NCBI RefSeq assembly: GCF_016907715.1
Contig: NZ_JAFBCM010000001.1
Span: forward strand, 806,001-870,000
Reading direction: 5' to 3'
Source of the DNA: Tenggerimyces flavus
Lineage (GTDB): Bacteria; Actinomycetota; Actinomycetes; Propionibacteriales; Actinopolymorphaceae
Length of the DNA: 64,000 nt
Under the pieces are notes generated by a model that saw nothing but the letters and a program-made list of their open reading frames with translations, made no database searches and was not told the origin of the DNA. Position numbers and translations under genes: made by a program. Positions 59,991 through 64,000 of this stretch are shown piece after piece. How positions within the stretch are numbered: position 1 is the stretch's first letter; each line of letters starts with the position of its first letter.

Positions 59991-62327
59991 CTACGGCCTC
60001 GAGACGCGGAAGTAGTCGAACTGGGAGAGTGCCTTACCGAACTGGTCCGTCGTCCCCTGCAGCGACGCCTGCGAGGTCAGGCCGATCTTCGGCGTGACGT
60101 TCGCGGGCAGCGTCCAGGTCAGGCCCCACACCCAGGTCTTGCCGTCCAGGCTCGACGCGGCGCGGTAGCGGTGCTCGCCGGTCTTCGGGTCGAGCGTGTG
60201 CACGAGCCGCAGCCAGGTCGTCTCCCCCGGCGGGCCGACGACGCCGCCGCCCCACGAACGCCGGCCCTGGAAGATCGTCTCCTTGCCGAACTCCGCGATC
60301 CGCGTCTTCTCCACCGCGACGATGTCGAAGCGCAGGAACTCGTTGTCGTTCACGTAGACGAGGATTCCGCCCTGCTGGTAGTTGCGGACCGTGTCGACGC
60401 CGAGGTCGATCGACAGCTTGGTCTCGATCGTAAAGTTACCTGTCGGTTGGTCGCGGACCAGCAGGCTCGGCGTGCCGTCGCCGACGAGGTCGGCGATCTG
60501 TGTGGGCCACTTGAACTCGCCGCCGGTGACGACCGCCTCCGGGTCGGCGTCGCGCACCCAGCTCCAGCCGGCGCCGAGCGCGCCGCCGTTGAACTCGTCC
60601 GAGAACGCCTTGTCGACCTTGCCCGGCTTCGGCGCCGGAACGACCTTGCGCACCGGCTCGTACAGCGGGTTCGCCGAGAAGTTATCGACCTCGCCGCCAC
60701 CAGTAGCGGTGACGCCGGCGCGCCCCGTGCGGTCCAGGCGACTCGGCACCTTCAGCGAGACCTCGGCCCACGGGTCGGCGAGCCGCGCGTCGGTGACGTC
60801 GGCGGTGACCGTACGGCCACGCGCCTGCAGCGCCACCACGTGCCAAGCGCCGTAGTCGAACCCGTCGGGAATCGGCGCCGACTTCGACTGCACATGGCCG
60901 CCGACGAACGTCTCGACGCGCAACTGCTTGCGCTTGGCGTCGATCACCGCGCGGACACCGCCGAGCGGTTCGCCCGCGCGGGCGACGACACCGACAGTGC
61001 CGTTCGCGCCGGAACGGACGTCCGCCTCGACGCGGACGTCGGAGTCGGACACGTTCTTCTTCGTGAGCGCGAGCGCGTACTGACCGGACAGCTTGCCGAA
61101 GCCGCCCGACTGCGCGTCTGGACCGGCGTTCGCGAGGTCACCGAGCACCTCGACGAACCGGCCCTTGGTCGCGGCCGCGTCGTCGAAGCGGTCGTCGATC
61201 TGGCCGACCGCGATCGGCGCCTTCTCCCCCGACTCGGAAGCACCCAGACCGGCGCGCACGATCGGCCAGCCGTCGATCCAGTCGAGCCGGTCGAGGTTCA
61301 TCGGCCGCATCGTGAAGCCCGGCGAGACGTCGAGCCACGGGTCGTTGCGGTCGATCGCGTGGTATGCCATGTACATCTCGCCGCTGACGTCGGTCGCGGC
61401 CGAGTGGTGACCAGTGCCGATCCACTTGTTTCCGTTCGGCGCGATCACCGGGGTGCCGCCGGTGCGGCTCTCCAGCATTGTCTTGCCGAGACGGTCGACG
61501 AACGGACCGAGCGGGTTCTTCGACCGGCCGACGAACACGGTGTAGCCGGTGGTCGGGCCGGCGCAGCAGTTCGCGGACGAGGCGAACAGGTAGTACCAGC
61601 CGTCGCGGTGCAGCACGTTCGGGCCCTCGAAGCGGGACGAGGCGATGTGCTTCGGCTCGCCGACCGTGGCGAGGCCGTCGGGCGACATCTTCACGACGTA
61701 GAGGCCGGTGCCGTACCCACCCCAGTACATGTAGTGCGTGCCGTCGGTGTCGGTGAACAGCGCCGGGTCGATGGTCGTGTCGAAGCCACCGCCCACAGGC
61801 CTGGCGGGGATCAGCGGCTCGGCCTTGGGGGTCCATGGACCGGCCGGGTGCGGCGCGGTCGCGACGCCGATCGCGGGGTCGAAGCCCTGCGTGGTCGTCG
61901 TCGTGTTCGGGACGGTGAAGTACAGCAGGTACTGACCGTTGAGGTAGCGGACGTCCGGGGCCCAGAAGCCGGTGCCGGGTGCCGCGTACGCCGGCAGGTT
62001 CGAGGCGTTGAAAACGTCGCCGGCCTCGGTCCAGTGCACCAGGTCGGTGGACTTACCGATCTTGTACGACGAACCGCGGGTGCCCTGCTCGTCGTGCGGA
62101 CCGCCGGTGGCGTAGCCGTACCAGACCCCGTCCTTGCCGCGGATGACGGCCGGGTCGGGGAAGTCGATGGTGTACCCCTGGACGACGGGGTTGGAGTACG
62201 TTGCCGCGGCCTCTGCCTTCTGGTTCGGTGCTGCTGCCGTCGGCGTAGCGACGAGGGACACCGCGGCGAGTCCGCCGCAGAGCGCGGCGATCCCCACGAG
62301 CGTCAACGGACGCCGTCGTACGGGCAT
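59991..62327 (-). CDS. Secreted GH43 enzyme with C-terminal beta-sandwich domains
   Basis: 778 aa from ATG 62327 with GGAGG seven bases upstream. Sec signal (PLTLVGIAALCGGLAAVSLV, cleaved near TAAA-PN). GH43 propeller, residues about 45-340: DFPDPAVIRGKDGVWYGYAT, TTIDPALFTDTDGTHYMYWG and RFEGPNVLHRDGWYYLF give the three catalytic acids. Two beta-sandwich domains follow; the last (DEFNGGALGAGWSWVRDADP to SQFDYFRVSR) is like the concanavalin-like C-terminal domain of beta-xylosidases. Target arabinan, arabinoxylan or xylan. Start of the operon with the cytoplasmic GH43. Confidence 0.9.
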   Translation of the reverse strand: MPVRRRPLTLVGIAALCGGLAAVSLVATPTAAAPNQKAEAAATYSNPVVQGYTIDFPDPAVIRGKDGVWYGYATGGPHDEQGTRGSSYKIGKSTDLVHWTEAGDVFNASNLPAYAAPGTGFWAPDVRYLNGQYLLYFTVPNTTTTTQGFDPAIGVATAPHPAGPWTPKAEPLIPARPVGGGFDTTIDPALFTDTDGTHYMYWGGYGTGLYVVKMSPDGLATVGEPKHIASSRFEGPNVLHRDGWYYLFASSANCCAGPTTGYTVFVGRSKNPLGPFVDRLGKTMLESRTGGTPVIAPNGNKWIGTGHHSAATDVSGEMYMAYHAIDRNDPWLDVSPGFTMRPMNLDRLDWIDGWPIVRAGLGASESGEKAPIAVGQIDDRFDDAAATKGRFVEVLGDLANAGPDAQSGGFGKLSGQYALALTKKNVSDSDVRVEADVRSGANGTVGVVARAGEPLGGVRAVIDAKRKQLRVETFVGGHVQSKSAPIPDGFDYGAWHVVALQARGRTVTADVTDARLADPWAEVSLKVPSRLDRTGRAGVTATGGGEVDNFSANPLYEPVRKVVPAPKPGKVDKAFSDEFNGGALGAGWSWVRDADPEAVVTGGEFKWPTQIADLVGDGTPSLLVRDQPTGNFTIETKLSIDLGVDTVRNYQQGGILVYVNDNEFLRFDIVAVEKTRIAEFGKETIFQGRRSWGGGVVGPPGETTWLRLVHTLDPKTGEHRYRAASSLDGKTWVWGLTWTLPANVTPKIGLTSQASLQGTTDQFGKALSQFDYFRVSRP

Positions 62328-62379
62328 GTGCGACCTCCGGGATGAGCGGTGCATCGATGTCCCGTGTCTAACCGCAATG

Positions 62380-62393
62380 CTCAACGTTGTAAA
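62380..62393. promoter_or_regulatory. LacI-type operator candidate
   Basis: CTCAACGTTGTAAA centres on the palindrome CAACGTTG with central CG. On the minus strand TTTACAACG is a perfect left half of the TTTACAACGTTGTAAA type. Located 53 bp upstream of the secreted GH43 start, between the divergent GH43 and GH5 genes. Confidence 0.5.
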
Positions 62394-62481
62394 GACCGCG
62401 TCACACGACGCGCCTGACCGGTGCCGGACTGACAGGCGGCCGCCTTCAGGTAATGAATAGTCAGTCTGTCTAACAATTGCA

Positions 62482-62511
62482 TTGACTTGGCCGTCGAACA
62501 GCACCTATTGT
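62482..62511 (+). promoter_or_regulatory. Promoter of the GH5 gene
   Basis: TTGACT (62482-62487) and TATTGT (62506-62511), 18-nt spacer. The 5' UTR holds the palindrome CCCGGGCCCGGG (62523-62534). Confidence 0.5.
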
Positions 62512-62593
62512 CCGTTTCAACTCCCGGGCCCGGGATGCACCTCTTGGCGCCAACGGCCGGATGCTGTCACCGTGTAAGCAAGGGAGGACCCCC

Positions 62594-64000
62594 GTGTCTC
62601 GAATGCTGTCTCGATCACGACGTGCGCCGGTCTGGCTGATGGCCGGACTGGCGCTGGCGTTGGTTCCGATCGGCGCTGCTGATGCCCGCCCACCCTCGAC
62701 GCCCGACGCGGAGGTGGCCGCCGCCAGGTACGAGGCGGAGAGCGCGACGATCTCGCAAGGACTGGTCGAGTCCAACCACGCCGGTTTCAGCGGCACCGGG
62801 TTCGTGAACTACGACAACGTGACCGGTAGCTCCGTCCAGTTCCAGGTGACCGCCGCGCAGGCGGGTGCCGCGATCCTCACGTTCGGGTTCGCCAACGGGA
62901 CGCCCACCAACCGACCCATGAACATCATCGTGAACGGCACGACCGTCGCCGGCGCCAAGCCGTTCCAGGGAACGGGCGCGTGGACCAATTGGCAGCAGAC
63001 CGCCGTCAATGCCAACTTGACGGCGGGCACGAACACCGTCCGCGCCGTGGCGACGACCGCGAACGGAGGCCCGAACGTCGACTACCTCGAGCTTGGCTCA
63101 CCCGGCCAGCCCGGCGCGACGCCGGTCGCCGCGAACGGTCAGCTGCGCGTGTGCGGCACCCAGCTGTGCAACCAGAACGGCACGCCGATCCAGCTGCGCG
63201 GCATGAGCACGCACGGCCTGCAGTGGTACCGGCAGTGCGTGAACGACTCGTCGCTCGACGCGCTGGCGAACGACTGGCAGGCGGACATCGTGCGGCTGTC
63301 GATGTATATCCAGGAGGGTGGGTACGACACCAACCCGCGGATGTTCACCGATCTCATGCACCAGCTGATCGACCAGGTGTCGGCGCGCGGCATGTACGTG
63401 ATCGTCGACTGGCACATGCTCGACCCGGGCGACCCGCACGCGAACCTGGAGAAGGCGAAGACGTTCTTCACCGAGATCGCCCAGCGACACAAGGACAAGC
63501 CGAACGTCCTGTACGAGGTGGCGAACGAGCCGAGCGGCGTGAGCTGGTCGCGGATCAAGAGCTACCACGAGCAGATCGTCCCCGTGATCCGCGCTCAGGA
63601 TCCCGACGCGGTCGTTCTGCTGGGCACGCGCGCATGGTCCTCGCTCGGCGTCTCCGACGGCGGGAACGAGCAGGAGGTCATCGACTCGCCGGTGAACGCG
63701 TCGAACGTGATGTACACGTTCCACTTCTACGCGGCGTCGCATGGCTCGGAGTACCGGACCGCGCTGTCGCGGGCGGCGGACCGGATCCCGATGTTCGTCA
63801 CGGAGTTCGGCACGCAGGAGTACACCGGTGACGGGCCGGACGACTTCAACTCCTCGCAGCAGTACCTCGACCTGCTGGCGCAGAAGAAGATCAGCTGGAC
63901 GAACTGGAACTACTCCGACGACGAGCGCACGGGTGCGGCGTTCACCCAGGGCACCTGCCCGAACGGTCCGTACGCGGGCACCAGCCGGCTGAAGGAGGCC
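62594..64000 (+). CDS. Secreted GH5 endoglucanase-like enzyme with N-terminal CBM (3' end outside window)
   Basis: At least 469 aa; still open at the right edge. GTG 62594 with AGGGAGG upstream. Signal APVWLMAGLALALVPIGAAD. Residues about 45-165 are a CBM6/CBM35-like module (YEAESATISQGLVESNHAGF). From about 180 a GH5 catalytic barrel: LRVCGTQLCNQNGTPIQLRG, DWHMLDPGDPHANLEKAK, YEVANEPSGVSW (acid Glu), YTFHFYAASHGSEY and MFVTEFGTQEYTG (nucleophile Glu). Likely cellulase or mannanase. Divergent from the GH43 operon, sharing its regulatory region. Confidence 0.92.
   Translation, partial: MSRMLSRSRRAPVWLMAGLALALVPIGAADARPPSTPDAEVAAARYEAESATISQGLVESNHAGFSGTGFVNYDNVTGSSVQFQVTAAQAGAAILTFGFANGTPTNRPMNIIVNGTTVAGAKPFQGTGAWTNWQQTAVNANLTAGTNTVRAVATTANGGPNVDYLELGSPGQPGATPVAANGQLRVCGTQLCNQNGTPIQLRGMSTHGLQWYRQCVNDSSLDALANDWQADIVRLSMYIQEGGYDTNPRMFTDLMHQLIDQVSARGMYVIVDWHMLDPGDPHANLEKAKTFFTEIAQRHKDKPNVLYEVANEPSGVSWSRIKSYHEQIVPVIRAQDPDAVVLLGTRAWSSLGVSDGGNEQEVIDSPVNASNVMYTFHFYAASHGSEYRTALSRAADRIPMFVTEFGTQEYTGDGPDDFNSSQQYLDLLAQKKISWTNWNYSDDERTGAAFTQGTCPNGPYAGTSRLKEA

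Noticed and set aside
60427-60442. GTTACC-like operator in the secreted GH43 gene
   Set aside because: It is inside coding sequence and the right half does not match.

Overview
The window is high-GC DNA with many GTG and TTG starts, tightly packed genes with 4-bp start/stop overlaps, F420-dependent and DinB/DUF664 (mycothiol-type) enzyme families, and many promoters of the leaderless type (TAnnnT about 7 nt before the start codon). This fits a soil actinomycete, perhaps a Propionibacteriales relative of Kribbella, Actinopolymorpha or Tenggerimyces. The genus is a guess. No replication origin, rRNA operon, prophage, CRISPR array or intact insertion sequence is visible.

Layout. 1-5.2 kb: the end of an ABC exporter, then a four-gene glycine-betaine/choline-type ABC importer on the minus strand. 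5.2-12.9 kb: a histidine-ammonia-lyase-like protein with an altered MIO triad, a sulfatase, a DinB protein, a cysteine-dioxygenase/amidohydrolase pair, and TetR and LacI regulators. 13-16.5 kb: a membrane Fe-S reductase of the EtfD type and a membrane protein. 16.5-18.2 kb: a ribbon-helix-helix regulator, a DUF4097 repeat protein and a small protein, led by a TGACGTCA operator-promoter. 18.2-26.5 kb: nucleotide and housekeeping functions (exo/endonuclease-fold protein, dCTP deaminase, Nudix hydrolase, P-loop kinase, nucleotidyltransferase), kinase-fold and DinB proteins including a frameshifted gene, then a tRNA-Gly with a duplicated 3' half. 26.7-34.4 kb: a large AAA/TPR regulator without the expected LuxR domain, a PHP phosphatase, a cytosolic solute-binding protein, and a coupled minus-strand operon of three APH-fold kinases plus an acetyltransferase. 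34.5-39.9 kb: a kinase, a glycosyltransferase-like protein, an HTH-MurA fusion and a GT-C membrane glycosyltransferase. 40.3-43.4 kb: PRPP synthase-like protein, cyclase and NCS1 permease, probably nucleobase uptake and turnover.

43.65-52.4 kb is the least explained part: three large genes in a row for a Tat-exported 1099-aa protein, a 1344-aa protein with no signal, and a Sec-exported 454-aa protein. I recognise no family in the first two. A GT-B glycosyltransferase follows from its own promoter. 54-58.4 kb: PAC2 protein, acyl-CoA dehydrogenase, RidA protein and an F420-type oxidoreductase. The acyl-CoA dehydrogenase shares a GTTAC-type operator motif with the EtfD-like gene 42 kb away, which links a dehydrogenase to the probable membrane acceptor of its electrons. 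59.1-64 kb: a plant-polysaccharide locus with two GH43 enzymes and a divergent GH5 enzyme running off the window.

Two genome-scale patterns stand out. Three intergenic regions (11.4-11.8, 39.9-40.3 and 53.4-53.9 kb) are built from two families of small elements bounded by CTAG. In two of them the array runs exactly from the TAG stop of one gene to the TAG stop of the convergent neighbour. One copy contains ten 19-bp tandem repeats. Second, about sixteen genes have leaderless-type promoters, and in three of them the TAG stop codon of the upstream gene is also the first half of the -10 hexamer.
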